Assembly: GCA_041484195.1 (NCBI GenBank)
Contig: JBGPHC010000027.1
Span: 1 to 57,755, forward strand
DNA from: PSRI01 sp041484195
Lineage (GTDB): Bacteria; Bacteroidota; Bacteroidia; Chitinophagales; Chitinophagaceae
Direction: 5' to 3'
DNA length: 57,755 nt
How positions within the stretch are numbered: the stretch's first letter is position 1; the number at the start of each line of letters is the position of its first letter. Under the pieces are notes generated by a model, which was not told the DNA's origin, did no database searches, and saw only the letters and a list, made by a program, of their open reading frames with translations. Shown here piece after piece: positions 1 to 9,176 of this stretch. Made by a program: the position numbers and the translations under genes.

Positions 1-453
1 AGCCAGGAAGCTTTTAACAAGCCCTATAAATTGCGTGCGCAGGCAAATGCAAAAACCAAAAAAAGAAGAAAAACGAGCGTTGGAAGGAATTTGGCTAAGG
101 CATCATAAAATTCAGTTTAGGGGAAGTTTCGCCTGGCAGTTCGGGTAAACGAGCGCATTTCTTCCATTTCATCCAACTCCATTGCCACCCCCTTCGATTA
201 TGCTTACCAGTGCGATTGAGCATTTTGCTTAATGAAGATATATTCATATTGTTTCATGCGAAGCTGTTCTGGAACCGGTTTATGAAGATACATTCCAGGG
301 CGGTTAAGGCTTCCTAAAATCCCGAGACTGCCCTGGTGGCAACAGGACTCTTTTGATTTTTTCTGATCGCTTTTGATATTTTCCCCTGACAGAATCAAAG
401 GTGGCGCACACAGGATGCAAGGCAAGATAATTTCCTTACAATTCCTGGTTACC
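1..453. other. left-edge intergenic stretch, no supported gene
   Basis: I see no convincing gene here. The first 108 bases are open to the window edge in plus frame 1 and could be the lysine/arginine-rich C-terminus of a truncated gene, but I do not recognise the residues. On the minus strand, 24-182 reads as a short acidic start followed by a hydrophobic stretch, interrupted by an in-frame TAA, so it is at best a relic. The rest lies downstream of the minus-strand HTCS gene, and no clear terminator hairpin with a T-run is visible. Confidence 0.5.
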
Positions 454-3400
454 TTAATTTTTCTTCTGCAGGTTCTTCAAATAGTCGGAAGGAGTCAGGC
501 CAAATTGTTTATGGAAATCCCTTGAGAAATTGCTTTTGAGGCTATAGCCCACCATACTGCCCACTTCGCTGATCCTGTATTCACCGGTAGCGAGTAATTC
601 GGCCGCCTTTTTTAAGCGGGCCAGATTAATCAGTTCATGGGGTGAAAGATCAGACAATCCTTTTATTTTCCGGTAGAAAGTGGCCCTGCTCATATTCATC
701 ATCTTTGACAGTGCGTCCACATCGAGGTCTCTTTCCATTATATTCGAATCAATTACCTTTTGAAGCTCTTCAAGAAAACGCTTATCAGCTTTTGTGGACG
801 CAATTCCCTTAATATGCGCCAGAGGGGAATGAGCATAATATTCTTTGATAATATTTCTGTTATTTAGCAGGCTGTTCATCTGGGCTAGCAGGTATTCCAG
901 AACAAATGGCTTTTCTATATATGCATCCGCCCCGGTTTCCAAACCCTCAATCTTTGACGTAATTGTGTTTTTTGCTGTGAGCAGTATCACGGGAATATGA
1001 CTGTATTCCAGGTCAGTCTTAATTTTCCGGCATAACTCTATGCCATCCATCACTGGCATCATGATATCACTGATCACGAGATGAATATTCTCCTTTGACA
1101 AAATTTCCACTGCCTTTTGCCCATCGCCTGCCTTATAGATATTATAACTCCCCTGAAGCTCCTTTTGGAGAAATTGGACAATCTCCTGGTTATCTTCAAC
1201 CACAAGGATGGAGACATCATGTACAGCCCGGGTTTCTTCATCATTGGTGGCTGCCGAACCAACCGCGTCATAAGCTATTGATTCATATTCGCCGAGATTT
1301 ATTTCATTTTCCTGATGAATAGGCATGGATAATAAGAAATTGTTGAAATGATCCACTGACGGTTTAAGCTCCAGATTGCCCTTATGCAATTCGGTGAGGG
1401 AGCGCGACAAAGGCAGGCCTATGCCTGTGCCGGCGTATTTTTCTGTTTGCTTCAAACGGAAGAAAGGTTCAAAAATCCTGTCCTTCATTTCATATGGAAC
1501 AATATAACCGTCGTTCTTAAATTCTATGAAAAACAGGCTGTCATAACTATTGAATGGCAAAAGCCTTACTATTGCCGCCTGTTGTGCGTACTTTATGGCG
1601 TTGCCAATGAGATTGCTCAGAATTTTTCTGAAGGCTTCAGGGTCTACATAGGCAAGCAGGGTAATGCGGGGCATTTCCAGCCTGAATGAAAGCTTCTTTT
1701 CCTCTGCGATCGTTTTGTAGGCAGCGAATAATTCCTTCAACAATTCATTTATATCAGTCTTCACAAAATTCAGCCTGTAGTTATTTGCCTCGGCTTTGCG
1801 GAAATCAAGCAATTGATCGGTTAAATGGATCAGCCTGTTTGTATTTTTTTCTATCATGGTCAGATCTTCCAATAGTGATGGTACCTGTGTATAATTTTTC
1901 AAAAGCTTTTCTACCGGCAATTTAATCAGGGTAAGCGGGGTTCGGATTTCATGCGTAACATTGGTAAAGAATTCAATTTTTGAATTATAAATTTCGCGTT
2001 CTTTTTCAATTTCCAATGTCTTGATTTTGCGCTGGTTTTTTTCCCTGAGCGCCATATAGTAATACCTGAGTATAATAAACAATATGCCCAGCGCCAGCAA
2101 GGCATAGAGGAAATAGGCCCATGTACTGGCCCACAATGCCGGCGTTACATGAATAGTGAGCTTTGTGATCTTATCATTCCATATTTCGCCTCCCACCGAA
2201 GCTTTTACATTGAAAACGTAAGTTCCGGCAGATAGTTTGGTGAAATAAATTTTGCGGTTTGTCTTCAGATAGGTCCAGTCTTTGTCGAGCCCATCCATTT
2301 TATACATATACTGATTCATGCCCGGCATTCCATAACTCAGGGCCGCCACCTCTAAACTTATGGATGAGCTATCGTAAGGCAAGGTTAGGGAAGATGTATA
2401 CGTTATGGATTCCTTCAGCCGGGAATTCGCATGGTCTATTTTCAAATCCGCATTGTTCACCTGGATTCCCGTTATATATACCGGGGGAATATAGGTGCTC
2501 TCCAAAAATTCAGCCGGATTGAATCTGATCATTCCCTTCACGGTTCCGAAATACATGGAACCGTCTTCGCACTTAAAAGCCGAATTGTAATTAAGCTGAT
2601 CGCTCAACAGCCCATTATTCGTATTATATACCTTGACTAAATTCTTTACTGGATCCAGGTTCACCAGCCCTTTCGAGGTGGATATCCATAGCAGATTCAG
2701 GTTATCCTCCAGCACCATGAACACCTGGTTATCCCGCAATGCCGGTTCCTTTGTAAACCGGGTAATCTTCCTTGATCCATGATCATATTTGCACAGACCG
2801 CTTTCTGTGCAAAACCATATATTCCTCTTACTGTCTTCAAATAGATTGTTTACATAATCATTCGGGATTGAATGAATGTCTTTCGGGTCATATTTGAAAT
2901 GTCCTCCGATGCCGGTTTTATTATTCTGGAAATAAACCCCGCTGCCATAGGTACAAACCCATAAGTTACCCTCTTCGTCTTCATGGATGGCCTGAGCCTG
3001 CCTTTTAAAATAAGGCAGGATGCTGAAATTATCCTGGTCGGGGTTGTATTTGTACAAACCAGCCCATGTTCCCACCAGGATTTCGCCATTTCTTCTTTTG
3101 TAAAGGGTCACGATAAAATTACTACCCAGCGAATTTGGCCTATTGCTCTTTTCATAATGCCGGATCACCTTTTCCGTTCTTAGGTCCATTACATCAAGGC
3201 CGTGCTCATAAGTGCCAATCCAGAGTTCATTACCCGCAGCTAATAATCCATGAATATTTTGATAGGAAATACTTCCCCTGCCCTGACCTGGCATAAAATG
3301 ACTGATGATTCCCGTTTTGGAATCAATCTTATTCAGGCCTCCGTCTTCCGTGCCAACCCAAAGATTATTATTCCTGTCTTTGCAGATAGTATGCACAAGG

Positions 3401-4434
3401 TTGCCGCTCAAACTATTCAGGCCCGGCATGGGAAAATACCTTTGAAACTGATTCAACTGGCCCGAGTAATAATTGATGCCCCCAAAAAAAGTGCCTATCC
3501 AGGTGTCGCCTTCCTTGTCTTTATAGAAGTCTGTGATAACATTATCGCTAATGGAAAATGGATTTCCGTATTGCTTTTGTATCCGCTGGCTCTTATTCTT
3601 AACAAAGTCGTGTATATACAGACCGCTTTCTGTACCAAACCAAAATTCGGAGGCTGACTGGCGAACAATTTTATGTACCTGAATATTATTCGCCCAGGGT
3701 CTTCCAGAAAAAACATTGGTCAGCTTCATCCTGAATGTATTGAACAGAAGGGCCTGATTCAATGTGGCAATTAAAATGGTTGAATCGCTGACGGGGCTGA
3801 TCGTCTGTATGAAGGCTGAATCCTTGCCTTTATAAAGAGCGGCAATATTATAATCATCAAAAGCTTTTAGGGAATGATCATATTTTTTAAGCATGCCGTT
3901 TGAAGTGGCGCACCAAATGTATCCATTATTGCCTCTCGCGATAGCAATTACCTGGGTGCCTGGAAAATTATATGATTGAATTTCATTGTTACCGGGATTG
4001 ATCTTGTATAGCACATAATTTGCAACTACCCAGATGTAATCGTCGTGGTCGCTCATGATAAATCTTACTTCGCCGGCGGGTATTTTGTGGAAGGCGGAAA
4101 AAGTTTCACTGCGAGCATTGTAAATATAGATTCCCTTGTAAGTGCCAATCCAAAGACGCTCCTGCTTGTCTTCAAACAGGCTTAGGATTGAATTACTTCC
4201 GATGCTTCGAGGATTATTCAAATCGTTTCTGAATATCATGAACGAAACGCCATCGAACCTGTTCAGGCCGTTTCGCGTGCCAAACCACATGAAGCCTTTC
4301 TTATCCTGGGTGATACAAGTGATGAAATTGCTGGATACTCCATTATCCACCTGGTAATTGCGGAAATAAAATGCCTGACCGAAAATCAGAGTTGAATTAC
4401 TGGCAAAAAATAAAATAAGCACGAGTTTTTTCAT
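454..4434 (-). CDS. hybrid two-component sensor/regulator (HTCS) of the polysaccharide locus
   Basis: This 1326-residue single-chain regulator carries sensor, kinase, receiver and DNA-binding parts. An N-terminal signal peptide (about 1-19) leads into periplasmic two-component-propeller repeats of the form 'D..G.lWiGT..Gl..yd' and a Y_Y_Y domain. One membrane helix follows at about 772-791. The kinase H-box (FFTNVTHEIRTPLTLI) has its phospho-acceptor His near 828, the N-box is near 940-949, and the G2 box reads GTGIGLPLSRS. The G1 box is degenerate (KNDGYIVP). The receiver starts near 1074 with acceptor Asp near 1123 (VISDIMMPVMDG), and an AraC-type HTH fills the last ~110 residues. It is divergent from susC across 223 bp, so it probably senses an oligosaccharide in the periplasm and activates the adjacent operon. 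The ligand (isomalto-oligosaccharide, from the GH66 neighbour) is inference. Confidence 0.95.
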   Translation of the reverse strand: MKKLVLILFFASNSTLIFGQAFYFRNYQVDNGVSSNFITCITQDKKGFMWFGTRNGLNRFDGVSFMIFRNDLNNPRSIGSNSILSLFEDKQERLWIGTYKGIYIYNARSETFSAFHKIPAGEVRFIMSDHDDYIWVVANYVLYKINPGNNEIQSYNFPGTQVIAIARGNNGYIWCATSNGMLKKYDHSLKAFDDYNIAALYKGKDSAFIQTISPVSDSTILIATLNQALLFNTFRMKLTNVFSGRPWANNIQVHKIVRQSASEFWFGTESGLYIHDFVKNKSQRIQKQYGNPFSISDNVITDFYKDKEGDTWIGTFFGGINYYSGQLNQFQRYFPMPGLNSLSGNLVHTICKDRNNNLWVGTEDGGLNKIDSKTGIISHFMPGQGRGSISYQNIHGLLAAGNELWIGTYEHGLDVMDLRTEKVIRHYEKSNRPNSLGSNFIVTLYKRRNGEILVGTWAGLYKYNPDQDNFSILPYFKRQAQAIHEDEEGNLWVCTYGSGVYFQNNKTGIGGHFKYDPKDIHSIPNDYVNNLFEDSKRNIWFCTESGLCKYDHGSRKITRFTKEPALRDNQVFMVLEDNLNLLWISTSKGLVNLDPVKNLVKVYNTNNGLLSDQLNYNSAFKCEDGSMYFGTVKGMIRFNPAEFLESTYIPPVYITGIQVNNADLKIDHANSRLKESITYTSSLTLPYDSSSISLEVAALSYGMPGMNQYMYKMDGLDKDWTYLKTNRKIYFTKLSAGTYVFNVKASVGGEIWNDKITKLTIHVTPALWASTWAYFLYALLALGILFIILRYYYMALREKNQRKIKTLEIEKEREIYNSKIEFFTNVTHEIRTPLTLIKLPVEKLLKNYTQVPSLLEDLTMIEKNTNRLIHLTDQLLDFRKAEANNYRLNFVKTDINELLKELFAAYKTIAEEKKLSFRLEMPRITLLAYVDPEAFRKILSNLIGNAIKYAQQAAIVRLLPFNSYDSLFFIEFKNDGYIVPYEMKDRIFEPFFRLKQTEKYAGTGIGLPLSRSLTELHKGNLELKPSVDHFNNFLLSMPIHQENEINLGEYESIAYDAVGSAATNDEETRAVHDVSILVVEDNQEIVQFLQKELQGSYNIYKAGDGQKAVEILSKENIHLVISDIMMPVMDGIELCRKIKTDLEYSHIPVILLTAKNTITSKIEGLETGADAYIEKPFVLEYLLAQMNSLLNNRNIIKEYYAHSPLAHIKGIASTKADKRFLEELQKVIDSNIMERDLDVDALSKMMNMSRATFYRKIKGLSDLSPHELINLARLKKAAELLATGEYRISEVGSMVGYSLKSNFSRDFHKQFGLTPSDYLKNLQKKN

Positions 4435-4657
4435 CGGGGAACATCAAATAATTGCTTTAAATATAGCAAAACGTCAATAAAGCGTTGATGCCTGCTAATT
4501 TTCACATCACTTCAAAACTAGGGTTGCCGATTTATATATAGTGGCGATTTCAGAAATCAATACATTTTGAAAACAAATTGAAACGCAGGGAATACGGTTC
4601 TGCGAAAAGAGTTTGTCGCTTTGCAATGACTAATTAATTATCAAAACTGATTGCACC
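4435..4657. promoter_or_regulatory. divergent control region between HTCS and susC
   Basis: This 223-bp AT-rich spacer must hold the promoters of both the HTCS gene (minus) and the susC operon (plus). On the minus strand, 4520-4513 reads TAGTTTTG, which fits the Bacteroidota -7 consensus TAnnTTTG, but I find no -33 TTG at the expected 17-23 nt, so it is only a candidate for the HTCS promoter. On the plus strand, TACATTTTG at 4561-4569 is a near match with one extra base. I could not define an operator for the HTCS. Confidence 0.35.
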
Positions 4658-7600
4658 ATGAATTTAAGCCATCTCACTGTTTTCAGAATTCCCATCACCC
4701 TAGTGGCATTACTAATTCTGCCTTCACTGGTGTTTTCACAGACCTCAAGAATCACAGGCAGGGTATTGTCTGGCGATGACAGGAGTCCCCTGGCGGGAGT
4801 AACCATACAGGTTAAAGATAAGGAGAGCAGCACAACCATCTCGAATGGGAACGGCAGGTTCTCGATCATTGCCTCAGGAACTGACACACTGATATTCACC
4901 CATACTGGTTATGACAGACTTGAATATCCCCTGCATAACAGTCAGGATCTGGAGATCATCATGCAGCCATCCGATAACAGACTCCAAAATATTGTGGTGA
5001 TTGGTTACGGTACGGCAAGAAAAAGAGACCTGACCGGTTCCGTGGCATCTGTGGATACGAAGAACTTCAATTCTATTCCTGTTTCAAGTGCGGGAGACGC
5101 GGTGGAAGGGAAGGCTGCGGGCGTTCAGGTACTGGCTTCAGGCGCTCCGGGCAGTAATGTTACATTCAGAATCCGGGGCACGGGCACAATTAATAATGCC
5201 GATCCGCTGGTGGTAATTGATGGCATCCCCAGCGATGCGCCTCTGAATAATTTAAATCCAAGCGACATCGCGTCATTTGATATTTTGAAAGATGCTTCTG
5301 CGGCCGCCATTTATGGATCGCGCGGAGCAAACGGTGTAATATTGATAACCACCAAAAAAGGAACTGACGGAAAGGGTCATTTGTCGTTCAATTTTTTCAC
5401 TGGCTGGCAAAAGGCGGCAAAGAAAGTTAAGATGCTGAATGCAAAACAGTTTGCCGCGCTTAACAATGAATTGCTTACGAATGGTAACCAGACTCCCAAT
5501 CCCGGATATGCCAACCCAGACAGTTTGGGAGAAGGTACGGATTGGCTTGGTGCTTTGTTCAGAACGGCCCCCATGCAAAGCTATTCACTGTCTTATTCAG
5601 GTGGCTCCGACAAATATAATTACTATGTGTCAGGAGGATATTTGGATCAGCAGGGAATCGTAATAACTACCAGCTATAAGCGCTATACCCTTCAGTTCAA
5701 CAGCCAGGCCAGGGTGCTTGACTGGCTAAGATTCGGTAATAACCTCACCCTGACCGCAGACAATAAGCCATCCGGTTCATACGATATCAGAAGCACGATG
5801 GCAGCCAATCCGGTGCAGCCCGTTTATAATCCTGACGGCACCTATTCAAATGTACCGGGTAATGCGCTCTGGTATGGGGATATTACCAACCAGATTGGCA
5901 CTGCCAACATCAACAAAAACCAAACGAAAGGCTATAATGTTCTCGGCAATGTTTACGCCGAAATTAGTCTGGCGCCCGGATTGAAATTCAAAACTACCAG
6001 TGGTATTCAGGCTAATTTTTATGACAGCAGGTCCTGGGCGCCGGTTTACAATTTTCAACCCAATCCGCAAACGCAGGCCTACCTGGGTGAGCAGTTCAAC
6101 AAAAACCTCACTTATTTATGGGATAATTATTTCACCTACAATAAGACATTCGGAACGGTTCACCATTTGAACATTCTTGCAGGAAGCAGCGCCCAAAATA
6201 ACCAATATGACTATTTAAGTGGAAATAAAACCAATTTCCCCAGTGATTTAACTCAGCAGTTGAACAGCGGAACCGGCACGGCGAATTTAGGTGGGAATGG
6301 CACCGAATGGGCCCTGTTGTCGTTCATGGGAAGAATTAATTATGGTTACGGCGATAAATACCTGCTCACCGCAACCCTGCGAAGGGATGGTTCTTCCCGT
6401 TTTGGGTCAAACAATAAGTGGGGTACATTTCCCTCCGCTTCAATTGCCTGGCGCGCCTCGAGGGAGGAATTCTTTCATGTTCCCTTTATCAACGATTTGA
6501 AAATAAGGGCCGGTTATGGCGTAACAGGAAACCAGAACATAGGAAACTATTCTTTTGCTTCGGCGCTTCAGATAGCACAATATAATTTCAATAACAATAT
6601 TGTTGGAATAGTTTATCCGCTGGTATTACCTAACCCGAATGTGCAATGGGAGCAGGTAAGTCAAAGCAATATTGCCATTGACGCGTTGATGTTCGATAAC
6701 CGCATAGGCCTTACCGTGGATGCCTATCTCAAGAACACTTCAAAAATGCTGGTGCCCGCCATTGTTCCGGTTACGACCGGCTATTCAAGCACCATCGTTC
6801 CTTCGGTGAATGCAGCCAGTATGCAAAACAAGGGAATTGAAATAACGCTTTCTACAAAAAATCTTACCGGTGCATTTAGCTGGAATACGGATTTGAACAT
6901 TTCCTTCAATCAGAACACAATCAAAAGCCTAAATGACAGTACACCATTGTTTGTTGACAACTATGGACTGAATGCCAATTTCGGCATCGATCAGGCCGGC
7001 CATCCGGCAAACGAGTTTTATGGTTTTGGGACGAATGGAATTTTTCAAACCCAGAAAGACGTGAATGACCACGCAGTTCAACAACCAGGCACCACGCCCT
7101 ATAACAGTACATCACCGGGAGATATCAGGTTTGGTGATCTGAACAGTGACGGGGTGATAGATGCAAAAGACAGGACCTATATTGGCAACCCGAGCCCGAA
7201 AATCATTTACGGGATCACAAACAGCTTCGCCTGCAAAGGATTTGATTTGAGCATATTCATTCAGGGAGTTTACGGAAATAAAATCTTCAATGCCAATAAT
7301 ATTAATCAGGAAGGAATGTCAGTTGCCGAAAATCAAACCCTGCGCACTCTTGAAAGATGGAATGGTCAGGGAACAAGCGACTATATGCCAAGAGCCATTT
7401 ATGGAGATCCCAACCTGAATACAAGAATATCTAACAGGTATATTGAAGACGGCTCTTACTTAAGGATCAAGGATATCAGCCTGGGCTACACATTTTCTCA
7501 GAATGCCATCCGGAATTTGAAGCTATCATCGCTTCGACTGTTCGCATCATGCCGTAATGCTTACACCTTCACGAATTACAGCGGATTTGATCCGGAAGTT

Positions 7601-7675
7601 GCGGTGAATGGAGTTGACTACAGCGTGTACCCTGTTACCAGAACATTCAGCATAGGATTAAACTTAAACCTGTAA
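4658..7675 (+). CDS. susC: SusC/RagA-family TonB-linked outer-membrane transporter
   Basis: This 1005-residue porin-like receptor is energised by TonB and imports oligosaccharides together with its SusD lid. The signal peptide ends near residue 28 (SLVFSQ). A carboxypeptidase-regulatory-like beta-sandwich covers about 30-110 (ITGRVLSGDDRSPLAGV). The TonB-box region follows (NIVVIGYGTARKRD), then the plug with the SusC signature DPLVVIDGIPSD, and then the long 22-strand barrel, which ends in an aromatic/hydrophobic beta-strand (TFSIGLNLNL). The length is normal for the family. It is the first gene of the plus-strand operon, with susD only 10 nt downstream. Linkage to a GH66 enzyme suggests alpha-1,6-glucan oligomers as cargo, which is inference. 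Confidence 0.96.
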   Translation: MNLSHLTVFRIPITLVALLILPSLVFSQTSRITGRVLSGDDRSPLAGVTIQVKDKESSTTISNGNGRFSIIASGTDTLIFTHTGYDRLEYPLHNSQDLEIIMQPSDNRLQNIVVIGYGTARKRDLTGSVASVDTKNFNSIPVSSAGDAVEGKAAGVQVLASGAPGSNVTFRIRGTGTINNADPLVVIDGIPSDAPLNNLNPSDIASFDILKDASAAAIYGSRGANGVILITTKKGTDGKGHLSFNFFTGWQKAAKKVKMLNAKQFAALNNELLTNGNQTPNPGYANPDSLGEGTDWLGALFRTAPMQSYSLSYSGGSDKYNYYVSGGYLDQQGIVITTSYKRYTLQFNSQARVLDWLRFGNNLTLTADNKPSGSYDIRSTMAANPVQPVYNPDGTYSNVPGNALWYGDITNQIGTANINKNQTKGYNVLGNVYAEISLAPGLKFKTTSGIQANFYDSRSWAPVYNFQPNPQTQAYLGEQFNKNLTYLWDNYFTYNKTFGTVHHLNILAGSSAQNNQYDYLSGNKTNFPSDLTQQLNSGTGTANLGGNGTEWALLSFMGRINYGYGDKYLLTATLRRDGSSRFGSNNKWGTFPSASIAWRASREEFFHVPFINDLKIRAGYGVTGNQNIGNYSFASALQIAQYNFNNNIVGIVYPLVLPNPNVQWEQVSQSNIAIDALMFDNRIGLTVDAYLKNTSKMLVPAIVPVTTGYSSTIVPSVNAASMQNKGIEITLSTKNLTGAFSWNTDLNISFNQNTIKSLNDSTPLFVDNYGLNANFGIDQAGHPANEFYGFGTNGIFQTQKDVNDHAVQQPGTTPYNSTSPGDIRFGDLNSDGVIDAKDRTYIGNPSPKIIYGITNSFACKGFDLSIFIQGVYGNKIFNANNINQEGMSVAENQTLRTLERWNGQGTSDYMPRAIYGDPNLNTRISNRYIEDGSYLRIKDISLGYTFSQNAIRNLKLSSLRLFASCRNAYTFTNYSGFDPEVAVNGVDYSVYPVTRTFSIGLNLNL

Positions 7676-7685
7676 TTGCAAAGTC

Positions 7686-9158
7686 ATGAAATATATTCAG
7701 TCTCTATCGATTGCCCTGGTCCTGCTCATAACCGCAGGCTGTAAAAAATATTTAGATAAGGCTCCGCTTGATACCATCAATTCATCTAATTTTTTCAAGA
7801 CCACAACAGATGCCATCAATGCGGTAAATGCGGCCTACCAACCCCTGCAAAGGCCTAAGCTTTACAACCTGCGTATGTGGACATCGGATATTTTTGCAGG
7901 GAACAGTGTTGTGGGTGCCGGTGGGGGCACAGATGGTATTGAAACAGTTCAGGAAGCTAATTTCACCGCCGATCCCAGCAATCAGGGCGTGCTTGATTTA
8001 TACCGTGGGCCTTACCCCGGCATACTCTATTGCAATCTGGTGATACAAAACGTACCCGGGATGAATATGGATACCGTTTTGCGTAACCGCATTGTGGGAG
8101 AAGCTAAATTTTTGAGAGCCAATTATTATTTCATCCTGGTAAGATATTTCGGTGACCTGCCTTTAATAACAAAACCCCAAACCCCTTCCGACAATCTTTA
8201 TCCTTCAAGGTCTCCCAAAGAAGAAGTCTATAACCTGATCATTCAGGATCTGAAAGACGCCATTTCCTTATTGCCGCCGAGGGAAAGCTATTCAGGTGCT
8301 GATGTGGGCCGGGCCTCCAAAGGCGCCGCCATCGGCACACTGGCCAAAGTTTATCTTACCCAGGGCAATTATGCCGAAGTGGTTCCTCTTTGCCAGCAGT
8401 TGGCATCGATGGGTTATGACCTGAACAGTAATTATGCAGACAATTTCGATCCCACGCATAAAAACTCCGCGGAGTCTCTTTTCGAAGTGCAATACAGTGG
8501 CAGTACAACTTATGGTTTTTTTGATGATCTTAACCAGGCATCATGGACAAGCACATTCATGGGACCCAGGAATACAAATTTTGTAGCAGGTGCTTATGGC
8601 TGGAATCAACCCACCCAGGAATTTGTTGACAGTTACGAATCTGGCGACCTGAGAAAGGACCAAACCATCCTATATCAGGGATGCCCGGATTTTGCAGGGA
8701 ACGTTTACAACGCCAGCTACTCCACTACCGGTTATAACGTGAAAAAATTCCTGGTGCCAACTTCCGTGTCGCCTCAATATAATACCAATCCTGAGGATTT
8801 TCCTGTGCTCCGGTATGCGGATGTGCTTTTGATGGAAGCGGAGGCCTTAAATGAAATAGGACAGACAAGCGCGGCGGAAGCGCCTTTGAACCGGGTTCGC
8901 GAAAGAGCAGGTCTGCCGGATGTGCATGGTCTTTCACAGACCGATTTCAGAGAAAAAGTATTACATGAAAGGCGTATGGAACTTGCATTTGAGGGCCAGC
9001 GCTGGTTCGATCTGATAAGGGTAAACAATGGTCAATATGGGTTAGACTTTTTACATTCCATCGGAAAAACAAATGCGTCTTCAAAACATTTACTGCTCCC
9101 GATACCCCAGGTTGAAAGAGATGCTAATCCAAACCTTACCCAGAACCCCGGATATTAA
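7686..9158 (+). CDS. susD: SusD/RagB-family glycan-binding lipoprotein
   Basis: This 490-residue surface lipoprotein caps the SusC barrel and captures glycan. The signal peptide carries a lipobox (LLITAGC, Cys19), followed by the family's typical mature start KKYLDKAPLDTINSSNFF. TPR-like helices make up the N-terminal part (DAINAVNAAYQPLQ, AKFLRANYYFILVRYFGDLPLI). The C-terminal part has the SusD hallmarks RYADVLLMEAEALNE, LNRVRERAGL and LHERRMELAFEGQRWFDLIR. It lies 10 nt behind susC and 18 nt before the SusE/F-like gene, so it is clearly co-transcribed. The specific ligand cannot be read from sequence. Confidence 0.96.
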   Translation: MKYIQSLSIALVLLITAGCKKYLDKAPLDTINSSNFFKTTTDAINAVNAAYQPLQRPKLYNLRMWTSDIFAGNSVVGAGGGTDGIETVQEANFTADPSNQGVLDLYRGPYPGILYCNLVIQNVPGMNMDTVLRNRIVGEAKFLRANYYFILVRYFGDLPLITKPQTPSDNLYPSRSPKEEVYNLIIQDLKDAISLLPPRESYSGADVGRASKGAAIGTLAKVYLTQGNYAEVVPLCQQLASMGYDLNSNYADNFDPTHKNSAESLFEVQYSGSTTYGFFDDLNQASWTSTFMGPRNTNFVAGAYGWNQPTQEFVDSYESGDLRKDQTILYQGCPDFAGNVYNASYSTTGYNVKKFLVPTSVSPQYNTNPEDFPVLRYADVLLMEAEALNEIGQTSAAEAPLNRVRERAGLPDVHGLSQTDFREKVLHERRMELAFEGQRWFDLIRVNNGQYGLDFLHSIGKTNASSKHLLLPIPQVERDANPNLTQNPGY

Positions 9159-9176
9159 TCCTTAAAAACTTTTGCC

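Noticed and set aside
24..182. Minus-strand frame with an acidic start and a hydrophobic helix
   Set aside because: An in-frame TAA interrupts it and I recognise no family; the hydrophobic part follows from a T-rich run.
204..425. 73-residue minus-strand open frame after the HTCS gene
   Set aside because: Composition is not protein-like, no start signal and no family.
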